From contig NZ_OZ032152.1 of assembly GCF_964026455.1 (NCBI RefSeq), positions 186,001 through 250,000 of the forward strand: a stretch of 64,000 nt of DNA, read 5' to 3'. Positions 29,653 to 38,995 of this stretch are shown piece by piece. The notes below the pieces were generated by a model. The model was given only the letters and a program-made list of their open reading frames with translations, was not told the origin of the DNA and did no database searches. Origin of the DNA: Rickettsia endosymbiont of Lasioglossum villosulum (GTDB taxonomy: Bacteria; Pseudomonadota; Alphaproteobacteria; Rickettsiales; Rickettsiaceae). Both the position numbers and the translations under genes were made by a program. Numbering within the stretch: position 1 is the stretch's first letter; every line of letters starts with the position of its first letter.

Positions 29653-31791
29653 ATGCTACGGGTAATATTTCTATTTATTATCGTAATATCTCCTTTGTTT
29701 AGTTTCGCAAATAGCTTGACAAAAAGCAGCGGCGTTAAAATTAATAATTTAATTGCTGATTTTGTAGAATATAATGAAAATAAGGGATTAATATATGCTA
29801 AAGGTAATCTAAAAATTCTTACGGATGAGCATTTGCTAACAGCAGATAATTTACTTTATGACGTAAATAATGATATTTTATGGGTAGAGGGTAATGTAAG
29901 AGTTAAAGATAAAGACAATAGAATTACATTAGGTGATAAGGCAATCTTAAAAAATGAATTTAAACAAGGTGTAGTGTCTAAATTTATTATGCTTTTTAAT
30001 AATAATAGCCTTTTAGTTGCTAAGCTCGCTGAAAGAATAGATGAAAATAATATACGGCTTCATTATGCTAAGTTTACTCCCTGCGAAGTTACTTGTAGTG
30101 GAAATCCCCTCTGGCAAATTTCTGCTAAAAATACTGATATTCATTCTGCAGAGCATAAAATAGTTTATAAAAATGTATTTTTCGAGGTATATGGTATACC
30201 AGTTTTTTACTTGCCATATTTTTTCCATCCAACTCCGTCAGCTCCTGCTTCCTCAGGGCTACTAGTGCCAGATGTGAAGAATGGAAGATTTGGAGTGCCT
30301 ATATATTTACGGGCAAAGCCTAATATGGATTTTACATTAACTCCAAGAGTTTTTAATAAAGACCCAATTTTTGAGCTAGAAGGGCGTTATAGACCAAATA
30401 ATACCGATAATATAAGTTTTGATGGTAGTTATGGTAGACTACCTTACCTTTTGGAAAAAAACGGAGATAAAATAAAGGATAAAAAAATCTCTTCCTATCA
30501 TTATATTGTAAATGGTAATTTTTATAGTAGTGATAAAGTTTATAATTATGGTTTTAAAGCAGAGCGTACGTCTGATAAAGCTTATTTAAAAAATTATTAT
30601 AATAACTATGCTTCATACCTAACTTCTAGGGTATTTTTAAATAAGATTCACAAGGCGGATTATTTTCAGATAGAAGCTTTAACTTCGCAAGGGTTAGGTA
30701 GTAATGATAGCAGATCTAACTATCCACTAGTATTACCAAAAATCACTACAAAAAATGTAATAAGTCTAAATGATGACGAAAGTAGGCATATCGTTATCGA
30801 AAATAACACTTTAATGTATAAAGAAAGGATAGGAAAGCAGCTTACTAGAACTTCTCTACAATTATCTTATATTCATAATCTTATGACTTCTTCGGGACAA
30901 ATTTTTGAGTTTGTTGCTCGGGATAGAGGAGATTTTTATATAACAAAACAGGCTTATTTTGAGAGAACAAGAGCAGCTAAATCGCTTCAACGTAATATAC
31001 CGGAATTTCAAACTTTATGGCGTTACCCATTCGCAGGTGCTATAACAAAAACAATAAATGTACTTATTGAGCCGATAGTTTCTTTTACTATAGGGCGTAA
31101 ATTATCCAGTAAAGATATGAAGTTTGTTATAATTGACCCTATGAAATATGAGCTATCAGGAAAAAATCTTTTCTTATCCAATCGTTATAGCGGTATTGAT
31201 TGCCATGATTTCGGTAATAGATTAAATTATGGTTTAAACGCTAGTTTTGCTAAAGAACAAAATTATTTAAGATTATTTTTAGGTCAGTCTCTTAATACTA
31301 GATATAGTGTATATCAGAAAGCAAGTGATACTGAAAATATTGGTAAAATTTCAGGAAATATTTATGATAATTTAGAATTATTTTATGATTTTCGAAAAAA
31401 TAGATATTTTAAGCCTATACGTGATGAGGTAGGAGCTAATTTATATTATGGTAGAATAAGTTTAACCGGGAGTCTTATTCAGCTTACAAATCTTAAAAAG
31501 TATTATAGAGCAGAAGATATGCAGCTTTCAAGTAATCGAGCAAGACAATTTTACGGAAATGTCAATTACCAATTGACAGATAATTGGTCTGTTGGAATTG
31601 GTGGACGTATTGATCTTTCAAAAGGCTCAGCAGATTTATTGACTAGAACTATTAGAGTGACATACGCTAAAGATTGTGTTAGAATCGCAGCTAAGATTTA
31701 TTCTGATTATTTATCCGATGAAAGTAGAGGAATTAAAAAAACTAAATCCTCGCTTACTATTTCTGTTGGTTTAAGAGTCCTGAATATGTAG
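29653..31791 (+). CDS. lptD: LPS-assembly outer-membrane protein LptD
   Basis: Outer-membrane barrel that inserts lipopolysaccharide into the outer leaflet. 712 residues. A signal peptide (MLRVIFLFIIVISPLFSFA) is followed by a short OstA/LptA-like beta-jellyroll (about 25-140; DFVEYNENKGLIYAKGN). Two Cys in PCEVTCSGNPLW match the conserved Cys region. The OstA_C barrel runs from about 190 to the end (YLPYFFHPTPSAPASSGLLVP). It is followed by surA, the same order as in many Proteobacteria, fitting SurA's role in LptD folding. Confidence 0.92.
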   Translation: MLRVIFLFIIVISPLFSFANSLTKSSGVKINNLIADFVEYNENKGLIYAKGNLKILTDEHLLTADNLLYDVNNDILWVEGNVRVKDKDNRITLGDKAILKNEFKQGVVSKFIMLFNNNSLLVAKLAERIDENNIRLHYAKFTPCEVTCSGNPLWQISAKNTDIHSAEHKIVYKNVFFEVYGIPVFYLPYFFHPTPSAPASSGLLVPDVKNGRFGVPIYLRAKPNMDFTLTPRVFNKDPIFELEGRYRPNNTDNISFDGSYGRLPYLLEKNGDKIKDKKISSYHYIVNGNFYSSDKVYNYGFKAERTSDKAYLKNYYNNYASYLTSRVFLNKIHKADYFQIEALTSQGLGSNDSRSNYPLVLPKITTKNVISLNDDESRHIVIENNTLMYKERIGKQLTRTSLQLSYIHNLMTSSGQIFEFVARDRGDFYITKQAYFERTRAAKSLQRNIPEFQTLWRYPFAGAITKTINVLIEPIVSFTIGRKLSSKDMKFVIIDPMKYELSGKNLFLSNRYSGIDCHDFGNRLNYGLNASFAKEQNYLRLFLGQSLNTRYSVYQKASDTENIGKISGNIYDNLELFYDFRKNRYFKPIRDEVGANLYYGRISLTGSLIQLTNLKKYYRAEDMQLSSNRARQFYGNVNYQLTDNWSVGIGGRIDLSKGSADLLTRTIRVTYAKDCVRIAAKIYSDYLSDESRGIKKTKSSLTISVGLRVLNM

Positions 31792-31918
31792 TATACTCGT
31801 TTTATTTGAAAAATTGGCTACGTTGTCTTTTGCTGATAATCCTCACGTACTATATGTACGCTGCGGTTATCAGCTTCAAGACGCCTTGCTCTTTTCCAAA
31901 TAAAACTTCGTCTACTAA
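31791..31918. repeat. RPE-type element between lptD and surA
   Basis: It begins at the lptD stop: TATACTCG, AAAAATTGGCTACG, the core CTCACGTACTATATGTACG, and the inverted end CTTGCTCTTTTCCAAAT then CTTCGTCTA. It is the same family as the copies at 34.56, 59.42 and 61.07 kb. Confidence 0.75.
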
Positions 31919-31954
31919 ATTGTATTAATATTACATAATATTACAGAGTTAAAT

Positions 31955-32839
31955 ATGAAAAAATTATTACTAATAATTACTGTTTTTTTTACATGTAGTG
32001 CGGTTGCTGAAACATCAAACATAGTGGCACTTGTAAATAATGAACCGATTACTCTTAATGAGTTTCGTGCCAGAAAAAAAATGATCATGGCATTAAACAA
32101 TGTTGAGGAGGTAACACCTGCTCAGGATAAGCAGTTAAGTGATATAGCTATAAAAAGCTTGATTGATGAATCTTTACTTTTCCAATATTATGGTGATAAA
32201 GAAATTTCACAAGAAGAAATAGATAACGCTATCAAATCTATTGAAGATCGTAACAAAATGCCTCATGGTTCTCTTCTTCAATATTTAAAAAGTAGATCGG
32301 TTAATCCTGATAGCTTTATTTCCCAAATTAAGTCTGAACTAATCAAGATGAATGTTTTATCAGGTTTATCAAGGTCAGTACAAGTAAGTAATAAAGAAAT
32401 AGATGTAGCAATTTTATCTAGCGACCAAAAAGAAGTAGAAGTGTCAATGCAGATTTTTACCTCTAAAGATAAGAGTGATAAAACTTTTGCACAGATGAAT
32501 AATTTAAAAAGTAAGTTAAAGAACTGTTCAGATGTTAAGAAATCTCTTTATGAGAATTTCGCAACAATGACAGTAATTACTGATAAGCTTAGTAAAATAG
32601 AAGAAGCCAAGCAAACTATAGTAAAAGATTTGAGTCCTAATCAAGCAAGTAATGTTTTTGAAAAATATAATGAGTTTGAGATAGTACAGGTATGTACTAA
32701 AAAAATCTTAAACATTAGCGAAGATGAAAATAATTATGTGGTAAATTTTCTAACAAATAAAAAGATTTCTCAAAAAGCTCAGAAGTTTTTCGAAGATATG
32801 CATAAGAAGGCATATATAAAAATAACTCTTCCTTTGTAG
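31955..32839 (+). CDS. surA: SurA-like periplasmic chaperone
   Basis: 294 residues. A signal peptide (MKKLLLIITVFFTCSAVA) is followed by a SurA N-terminal chaperone domain (NIVALVNNEPITLNEFRARK; DESLLFQYYGDKEISQEEID). The middle (about 150-260) is where a parvulin domain would sit, but I cannot see the usual catalytic motifs, so isomerase activity is doubtful. E. coli SurA has about 428 residues with two parvulin domains; this one is shorter. Its position behind lptD supports a role in outer-membrane protein folding. Confidence 0.82.
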   Translation: MKKLLLIITVFFTCSAVAETSNIVALVNNEPITLNEFRARKKMIMALNNVEEVTPAQDKQLSDIAIKSLIDESLLFQYYGDKEISQEEIDNAIKSIEDRNKMPHGSLLQYLKSRSVNPDSFISQIKSELIKMNVLSGLSRSVQVSNKEIDVAILSSDQKEVEVSMQIFTSKDKSDKTFAQMNNLKSKLKNCSDVKKSLYENFATMTVITDKLSKIEEAKQTIVKDLSPNQASNVFEKYNEFEIVQVCTKKILNISEDENNYVVNFLTNKKISQKAQKFFEDMHKKAYIKITLPL

Positions 32840-32842
32840 GAT

Positions 32843-32932
32843 TTGTGCGGTGTTATCCCGTGGACAAGCCATGGGATGACACCGAAGACGTTTTTCGATC
32901 CATACAAAAATGACATCAATAACCTCACATCA
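32843..32932. repeat. short palindromic repeat before the SemiSWEET gene
   Basis: TGTTATCCCGTGGACAAGCC followed by ATGGGATGACACC is one arm set of the CCCGTGG...CCACGGG family, then TTTTTCGATCCATAC. An in-frame start at 32843 would read through it, so that extension of the next gene is rejected. Confidence 0.7.
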
Positions 32933-32944
32933 AAAGATAAAAAT

Positions 32945-33211
32945 ATGTCTCCAAAATTCATGAAGTTTTATGAAAAATACATGACTGTAGTAGGTACAGT
33001 TGGTAATTTCATGTTTTACGTACAAGCTCATAAAATTTTTACCTGTAAATCGGCAGCATCTGTATCACTTCCTGCTTTTACTATAAGTGCTGTTGCTTTA
33101 AGTAGCTGGTTATTATACGGTATTTTAATAAAAAATACTCCTATCATAATTGCAAATATAGTGGGCTTTATCGGTGCATTACTTGTTTTGGTAGCTATAA
33201 TATTACATTAA
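32945..33211 (+). CDS. SemiSWEET/PQ-loop family small membrane protein
   Basis: 88 residues from the chosen start MSPKFMKFYEKYM. There are three predicted helices: about 10-30 (VVGTVGNFMFYVQAHKIF), 40-62 (SLPAFTISAVALSSWLLYG) and 65-87. The layout, with K.ARSVSLPAF-like CKSAASVSLPAF and WLLYGI, matches SemiSWEET transporters, which work as dimers and move small sugars. The usual PQ pair of helix 1 appears as VQ here. der follows six bases later, so both are probably in one transcript. The substrate is unknown. Confidence 0.8.
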   Translation: MSPKFMKFYEKYMTVVGTVGNFMFYVQAHKIFTCKSAASVSLPAFTISAVALSSWLLYGILIKNTPIIIANIVGFIGALLVLVAIILH

Positions 33212-33216
33212 ATATA

Positions 33217-34560
33217 ATGACTAAAAAGATTATTGCCTTAGTAGGGCGTCCAAATGTTGGTAAATCAACGTTGTTTAATCGCTTAAGTACACGTAAAAAA
33301 GCTATTGTTCATGATCTACCCGGTGTTACTAGAGATAGGAAATATACGGATGGTAGAATAGGCTCGTTTGAGTTTTCGCTTATTGATACGCCAGGGCTTG
33401 AAGAAAATCCTGATAGCTTTGGTAAAAGACTAATGGAGCAGACTACTAAAGCGATAAATGAAGCAGATTTAATTTGCTTTATGGTGGATAGTAGAAGCGG
33501 AATATTGCCTGATGATAAATTACTTAGCGATTTTGTTAGAAAATATAATAAGCCGGCGGTCTTAGTAATTAATAAATGTGAAAAGGCTTTTGATTTTGAT
33601 AAGGAATATTACAAGCTTGGATTTGATAGTATGGTTGCTATCTCTGCCGAACATGGCACAGGAATGATTGATTTATATGATGAAATTATTGCCAAATTAC
33701 CCGAAGAAAATTCAGAAGAAGCAGAAATAAATGACCCAATTAAAGGGGATTGTCTGCAAATAGTAGTAAGCGGTAGACCTAATGCCGGAAAATCTACTTT
33801 TATAAATGCTTTGATTAACGATGAAAGATTGCTAACTGGACCGGAAGCAGGGATTACTCGTGAATCAATTGAAATTGATTGGCAGTATAAAGGTAATCAT
33901 ATCAAATTGATTGATACGGCAGGGCTTCGTAAAAAAGCCGCTATTACAGAATCTTTAGAAAAACTATCAGCATCAGATGCCATTAATAGCATTAAATTTG
34001 CTAATACTGTGATTTTAATGATTGATGCTTTATCGCCTTTGAAACAGCAGGATTTAAACATTGCAAGCCATGTAGCAAATGAAAGGCGAAGTATTGTTAT
34101 AGTAGTTAATAAATGGGATTTAGTTAAAGAATCCGAGAAAGAAGCGTTTAAAGAAGAGTTTTATTATCAGATTAATACTCATCTGCCTCAGATTAAAGGC
34201 GTTCCTGCCTTATTTATCTCAGCAAAAAATAAACAAAATATAGCCGATGTATTAGATAGCTGTATTAAGATTTACAAAACTTGGAATAAAAAAATAACTA
34301 CCAGCAAATTAAATGAATGGCTTAATTTTACTACCGAAGCACATCCATTGCCTTTGCAAAAAGGTGGTAAGCGAGTGCGTGTAAAATATATGACGCAAAC
34401 AAAAACTAGACCGCCTACATTCAAATTATTTTCCAACAACCCGGAAAAAATAACCGATAGCTATACAAGATATTTAGTAAATAATATGCGTGAAGCTTTC
34501 GACATGCCAGGCGTTCCTATTAGGTTTATCTACATAAAAACCAAAAATCCGTATACGTAG
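33217..34560 (+). CDS. der: ribosome biogenesis GTPase Der (EngA)
   Basis: Tandem GTPase needed for 50S assembly, 447 residues. First G domain: GRPNVGKST near residue 9, DTPGLEE, NKCE. Second G domain: GRPNAGKST near residue 186, DTAGLRKK, NKWDLV. A KH-like C-terminal domain holds KGGKRVRVKYMTQT and ends FIYIKTKNPY. All G motifs are intact. Translation may be linked to the upstream SemiSWEET gene. Confidence 0.96.
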   Translation: MTKKIIALVGRPNVGKSTLFNRLSTRKKAIVHDLPGVTRDRKYTDGRIGSFEFSLIDTPGLEENPDSFGKRLMEQTTKAINEADLICFMVDSRSGILPDDKLLSDFVRKYNKPAVLVINKCEKAFDFDKEYYKLGFDSMVAISAEHGTGMIDLYDEIIAKLPEENSEEAEINDPIKGDCLQIVVSGRPNAGKSTFINALINDERLLTGPEAGITRESIEIDWQYKGNHIKLIDTAGLRKKAAITESLEKLSASDAINSIKFANTVILMIDALSPLKQQDLNIASHVANERRSIVIVVNKWDLVKESEKEAFKEEFYYQINTHLPQIKGVPALFISAKNKQNIADVLDSCIKIYKTWNKKITTSKLNEWLNFTTEAHPLPLQKGGKRVRVKYMTQTKTRPPTFKLFSNNPEKITDSYTRYLVNNMREAFDMPGVPIRFIYIKTKNPYT

Positions 34561-34690
34561 ATAGAACTTGAAAAATTGGCTATGTCGTCTTTGTAAGTTT
34601 TTGGATGCTCACGTATTAAGTAACTGCTGCCGCTCCTCAGCTTACAGACCGATTACTCTTTTCCAAGTTGACCTTCGTATACTAACTTTT
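34550..34690. repeat. RPE-type element directly after der
   Basis: It overlaps the der stop: CGTATACGTAGATAGAACTT, AAAAATTGGCTATG, CTCACGTATTAAG, and the inverse end CTCTTTTCCAAGTTGACCTTCG then TATACT. The last two codons of der come from this element. Confidence 0.75.
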
Positions 34691-35466
34691 TATTTAATGA
34701 AGTGTATATTAAATTTGTTTTCAAAACAATAAACCATTCCATAAGTCTGATAAAAATTCTCTATTATTTTTTCTTTAGAAATATTTAATTTTAATACTAA
34801 TTTAGCATGCCACTACAAATTAGTATTACTATTTTGTAGTATAGCACCAAATAGTATCCTAATATTTTACTTGCTCCCTTTTTGGGATCTTAATATTATA
34901 AGATACAATCGACTTTGCTGCATGGCTCGAGAAAATCTCACAATGTCATTCCTAGCTAAAAGCAGGAATCCAGAAAAAGTACAAATGAGCAAGTTTTTGA
35001 GGTTAAAAGCTCAATTTTATCTCGCTTTATGCTGGATTCCTGCTTTCGCAGGAATGACATCATAAGAACGTCTTCACCGAGCCATCCAGAAAACTAGGAA
35101 AACTGTCCGATACTATTGATTTGTAGGAACTCATGCAGAATATAGCTTCAATCGATAAGGTTTATACATGAAATTTTGCGAGTCTCGATTGTGCTCACGT
35201 ATTTTTATACGCTCCGCAATCTCGCTCGGTATTGTTGCGTAGATCGAAAAACGCCCTAAGGTAGTCATACCGTGGCTTGGGAACTAGATCCAGAAAATAA
35301 TAAAAAATACTAATTTTATTAGTATTTTTAACTGGATCCCGTGAATAAATCACGGGATGACAGGAAGGAGAATGATCTACGCAACAATACCATCTCGCTC
35401 GTAAATTTAATGTCTAAACCTTATTGCTTTTTGCTATATGATAAAATTAATGCTAGAGAGGTTTAA
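34691..35466. repeat. repeat-rich gap between der and the HigA-type gene
   Basis: There is no credible gene. GTCATTCCTAGCTAAAAGCAGG at 34943 pairs with CCTGCTTTCGCAGGAATGAC at 35038-35057. A TATAC...GTGCTCACGTATTTTTATACG unit spans about 35157-35228 and 35392-35425, interrupted by a nested element at 35229-35390 (separate entry). The AT-rich part 34691-34930 shows nothing else. Confidence 0.7.
35229..35390. mobile_element. MITE-like palindromic element nested in another repeat
   Basis: A 162-bp element with perfect 17-bp terminal inverted repeats: GTATTGTTGCGTAGATC at the left and its inverse GATCTACGCAACAATAC at the right. It is flanked by ATCTCGCTCG on both sides (35219-35228 and 35392-35401), which looks like a 10-bp target duplication. 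The inside carries CCGTGGCTTGG...CCCGTGAATAAATCACGGG. It has no coding capacity, so it would depend on an enzyme supplied from elsewhere. Confidence 0.75.
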
Positions 35467-35838
35467 GTGGAATTACATATCATAAAAACAGAAGAAGAAT
35501 ATAATGAGGTTTTGAGAGAAATTGACAAGCTATTATATGCACCTGTAAACTCAGCAGAAACAGAAAAGTTAGAAATATTATCTTTATTAGTAGAAGATTA
35601 TGAGAATAAGCATTATAAAATAGAAATTCCTGATCCTATCGAAGCTATAAACTTTAGATTAGAGCAATTAGGACTTTCTCGTAAAGATTTAGAAAAAAGC
35701 ATAGGTTCTAGAAGTAGAGTATCAGAAATTCTTAACAAAAAAAGAACATTAACTCTACCTATGATTAGAAAGTTACATAAAGAATTACATATACCGGCTG
35801 ATATTTTAATTCAAGAATGTGAAAAAAAACGAGCTTAA
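35467..35838 (+). CDS. HigA-type antitoxin/transcriptional regulator
   Basis: 123 residues with a GTG start. The first about 65 residues form a helical region rich in Glu (MELHIIKTEEEYNEVLREID; ETEKLEILSLLVEDYENKHY). A helix-turn-helix follows at about 72-120 (NFRLEQLGLSRKDLEKSIGSR; SEILNKKRTLTLPMIRKLH). This layout is typical of COG5499/HigA antitoxins, usually preceded by a HigB RNase toxin gene. No such toxin is upstream, only repeats. It is an orphan antitoxin, possibly a free regulator. Confidence 0.8.
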   Translation: MELHIIKTEEEYNEVLREIDKLLYAPVNSAETEKLEILSLLVEDYENKHYKIEIPDPIEAINFRLEQLGLSRKDLEKSIGSRSRVSEILNKKRTLTLPMIRKLHKELHIPADILIQECEKKRA

Positions 35839-35954
35839 GTAAGTTGTAAATTGGGAAAATTATAACATATAAATTATTATCAACCTTGCAATTTCATAAT
35901 AAGATTTTGAATTTACAAGGATAATTTTAACAAAATAATAACAAAATTAATTTT
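35839..35954 (-). pseudogene. probable deletion remnant of a second DUF4143 ATPase gene
   Basis: The right half (about 35884-35945) nearly repeats the leader upstream of the ATPase gene at 38996-39055 (both contain CCTTGCAATTTCATAATA and TTTTAACAAAATAA). The left end, AAGTAAGTTGTAAAT at 35836, matches that gene's last codons at 37860. Between them only about 30 bases remain, so almost the whole gene would have been lost. It lies between the HigA-type gene and the 590-residue gene. A shared repeat unrelated to the ATPase is the alternative. Confidence 0.5.
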
Positions 35955-37727
35955 TTATGCTCCTCTACTAGTTTGCTTACCAACATTGTTTTGTCTTTCT
36001 TCTAATACCTTATTTGTGTGAGGTCCTACCGGTTTTTTACTAAGTGTACTTGTTCCTAAATTAACTATACTTTTTGCGACTAATCCTAGAACTTTTGGGT
36101 CTGCTAATAATTTAAACGCCGGTACTATAACCCCACCATATTCATGTTTATTTATCTTATCGGCAATTTTAATTAATTCAGGTGCATGTTTACCGGCTAG
36201 TTCTACTAACTTTTTACCTTCTAATTTTAGTTTTTGTCCTATTGGTTTTGTATCTAAAAATTCCTGTACAATAGGTCCTAAAGTTTTTGCATGTGTTGTT
36301 AATAAGTCAGGTATATCTTTCTCAATTATCTTATTTATTTCAGGGTTATTATTTTTTATTTCTATTAAAGTACGAAGTAATACTTTTTCTTCTTTTGGAA
36401 GTGACTTAATTAATGCAGCTTTTTGCATTATATCGGCAACTTTATCACTATCGGCAAGGGCGAAATTAGCAAGTTTAGTAATTGATGGCATAGCATCCTG
36501 TAAGAAAGGCATTGACGCTTCTGCTGCTTTATGTATAAATTCTGGATCTTTTCCTGAGGATTTTATTCTTTCTGTCACTGTAGAATGTTTTAAAACAGCT
36601 AATATATTTTCTTGATTATCCTTCAAATATTTTGGCAATTCTTTTTCTAAAACAGGAGATAAATTATCTATAATAATCTTAGCATTTTTAACCAATTCTA
36701 CTACTTCAGGCTTTTTTGCTGCTAATAAATCTTTTTTGCTTGTAGTATCTAATCCTGCCATATTTAGGTTGGTATTAGACCAACGCTGATTTGCTTTAAA
36801 TTGATTCAAAGCATCTATAGCGGCAGGGGCACTTTCGATGAATTTATCACTAGAATTTGCAAGTAATGCTACTGTATTTATAATTAATTCAGGCTTAGCA
36901 AATTTTTGTGCTTTATTATTTATTATATTTTCTGCAAACTGAGCTATTTCTTTCTGACTCTCAGGCTTTTTTAGAAAATTTACTAGATCTTTCTTAAGAA
37001 CAGGGCTTAATTGATCTGAAGTAATAATCTCACGTATATTTTGTAATATATTAGCTTGGGATGATTCATTTTTTTGTTTAATATTCTTATATATTCCTTG
37101 CACTTTTGGATTTAGATCATTTTCTAATGCTTTAGATATTATATCTACTCCAAGTGTAGATAATTCTCTAATAAATTTAGGGCTGATGCCATCCAATACA
37201 TTTATTTTTTCTGTTTCGGAAGTTTGAAAATTCTTAGTTATTTTACCAAATCGCTTATTTAAAATAGGCGTAAGAACATATGGAATAACAGTAGATTCTA
37301 AAATAGCTTCCTTAGAACTATTTGATATACTTGTTGAATGTAAAATATCAGCACATTTTTTTATAAGCGGTTCAGCATCTTGTATCATTTTGCTACCAGC
37401 TTCAATAGAGCCGGCACTATCAGCAGCGTTCTTGGCAGCTTTTAAGTTATTAAATTCTGTCACAAGATCAGGTAAAACTTGAGCCGCTTCCCAAGTAAAT
37501 TGTAAAGCACTAGCACCATCACTAACAGCCTGGGTAACTGTTTGTATTATACCCAAATTACCCTTATTAAGATCTAAATATTTCTTATTTAATTCATCAT
37601 ATTTTTTATTACCGGTTTCGATCCCAAGAGCTGCCCAGCCTGTTTCTAGATAAGTAAGATTTTGATATTCTTCATCAAGCTGCTGCTTTATTTTATCGAG
37701 GGATTCCTGATCTTGGTTCTTAGACAT
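35955..37727 (-). CDS. large helical protein of unknown function
   Basis: 590 residues, not recognised. Predicted almost wholly alpha-helical and rich in Lys, Leu, Ala and Glu, with no signal peptide and no clear membrane span. It starts MSKNQDQESLDKIKQQLDEEY. Repeating helical units such as SPVLKKDLVNFLKKP and SPVLEKELPKYLKDN look alike and suggest internal duplication. The tail ends GKQTSRGA, resembling the tail of the unknown gene at 50.2 kb (GRSKSA). It may be a rickettsia-specific family. Neighbours are the ATPase gene and its remnant. Confidence 0.65.
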   Translation of the reverse strand: MSKNQDQESLDKIKQQLDEEYQNLTYLETGWAALGIETGNKKYDELNKKYLDLNKGNLGIIQTVTQAVSDGASALQFTWEAAQVLPDLVTEFNNLKAAKNAADSAGSIEAGSKMIQDAEPLIKKCADILHSTSISNSSKEAILESTVIPYVLTPILNKRFGKITKNFQTSETEKINVLDGISPKFIRELSTLGVDIISKALENDLNPKVQGIYKNIKQKNESSQANILQNIREIITSDQLSPVLKKDLVNFLKKPESQKEIAQFAENIINNKAQKFAKPELIINTVALLANSSDKFIESAPAAIDALNQFKANQRWSNTNLNMAGLDTTSKKDLLAAKKPEVVELVKNAKIIIDNLSPVLEKELPKYLKDNQENILAVLKHSTVTERIKSSGKDPEFIHKAAEASMPFLQDAMPSITKLANFALADSDKVADIMQKAALIKSLPKEEKVLLRTLIEIKNNNPEINKIIEKDIPDLLTTHAKTLGPIVQEFLDTKPIGQKLKLEGKKLVELAGKHAPELIKIADKINKHEYGGVIVPAFKLLADPKVLGLVAKSIVNLGTSTLSKKPVGPHTNKVLEERQNNVGKQTSRGA

Positions 37728-37858
37728 TCCACAACCTTTGCATAATTTAGTTAATATTAGTTTACTATAATTATTTAAAGGTTTATAAAAATTTATATTT
37801 TAATTTTTATTAATCTTTAGGAGTATGGTTATATTACAATAGTTTAAATATTTCTAAT

Positions 37859-38995
37859 TCAAGTAAGTTGTAAATCAGATAATTTTTCTATTCCGATTAT
37901 GGTTATGTTTTCGGTTTTTTTATATGTGCTGTTGCCACTCGTTACTATATATAGATGTTCTAATTTTAGATCAGTAAGAGCAATATGCATAGATTTAGTA
38001 ATTTCAGGAGTGTCAGAGTTTTTTACTTCAAAACCATATTTTTTACCATTCTTAATAATTAATAAATCTAATTCAGCTCCTGTTTGTGTTCGCCAAAAAA
38101 AACATTCTGCATCTATTTTAAATTTACGTATTAGTTCCTCTATTACAAATCCTTCAAAGGATAGACCTCGCTTAGGGTGAACATACCAATCATTTTCGTT
38201 AACTCCTAGTAACGCATGTAATATCCCACTATCTCGTATGTAAACTTTTGGTGCTTTAACTTGACGTTTTGAAATATTTTCATGCCAAGGTTTTAACAGT
38301 CTAATCATGAAAGTTTGTTCTAATATTTCAGTGTAACGTCTGATAGTCATATCAGTTAAGCCAAGCGATCTTCCAAGTTCGCTATAATTTAGTAACTGTC
38401 CGTGATTATGGGCAAGCATCATCCATAATTGCCTCATTAGATGCGGATTAAGGGATATTCCAAGAGCCGGTAAATCACGCTCGATAAAGCTAGTAATGTA
38501 GCTGTTACGCCATCTAAGGCTTAAATCATGATTTTTTGCTAAATATGATTTTGGAAATCCGCCTCTTAGCCATAATTCTTTAAAGTCAGTTATTTCTGTT
38601 AAACTGAACGGCGTAAGTTCTGTATATTCAATGCGACCTGCTAATGATTCTGAGGATTGTCTAAGTAATTCACCTGATGCACTGCCTAAAATTAAGAATT
38701 TTTTATTTGAATAATCAGCAAGAACACGTAAATAAGGGAAAAGTTCCGGCTGCCTTTGAATTTCATCGATAACTATTAATCCATCTAGTGGGTCTAGAGT
38801 TGCTTTAGGATTTTTAAGCTGATCTAAATGGGATGGATCTTCTAAATCAAAAAAATAATTTTTATCATTAAGTTGCTTGATATAGCTATGTGCTAAGGTA
38901 GTTTTCCCGCACTGTCTTGGTCCAAGAATGGCACATATAGGGAATATATCAAAAGAATCTTTGATGTATTCTAAGTAATAATTTCTTTCTATCAT
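37859..38995 (-). CDS. AAA-type ATPase with DUF4143 domain
   Basis: 378 residues. Walker A GPRQCGKTT lies at about residues 24-32, Walker B GLIVIDEIQRQPELFP near 70, and sensor-like ILGSASGELLR near 103. The C-terminal DUF4143 domain runs from about 185 (LGLTDMTIRRYTEILEQTFMI) and includes VYIRDSGILHALLG and the nuclease-like GAELDLLI..GKKYGFEVK. This family is widespread, often mobile, and of unknown biological role; it resembles archaeal-type ATPases. It may be an accessory gene gained by transfer. Confidence 0.85.
   Translation of the reverse strand: MIERNYYLEYIKDSFDIFPICAILGPRQCGKTTLAHSYIKQLNDKNYFFDLEDPSHLDQLKNPKATLDPLDGLIVIDEIQRQPELFPYLRVLADYSNKKFLILGSASGELLRQSSESLAGRIEYTELTPFSLTEITDFKELWLRGGFPKSYLAKNHDLSLRWRNSYITSFIERDLPALGISLNPHLMRQLWMMLAHNHGQLLNYSELGRSLGLTDMTIRRYTEILEQTFMIRLLKPWHENISKRQVKAPKVYIRDSGILHALLGVNENDWYVHPKRGLSFEGFVIEELIRKFKIDAECFFWRTQTGAELDLLIIKNGKKYGFEVKNSDTPEITKSMHIALTDLKLEHLYIVTSGNSTYKKTENITIIGIEKLSDLQLT

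Noticed and set aside
34871..35065. 64-codon open frame
   Set aside because: The sequence (SFLAKSRNPEK, WIPAFAGMTS) is a typical palindromic-repeat translation.
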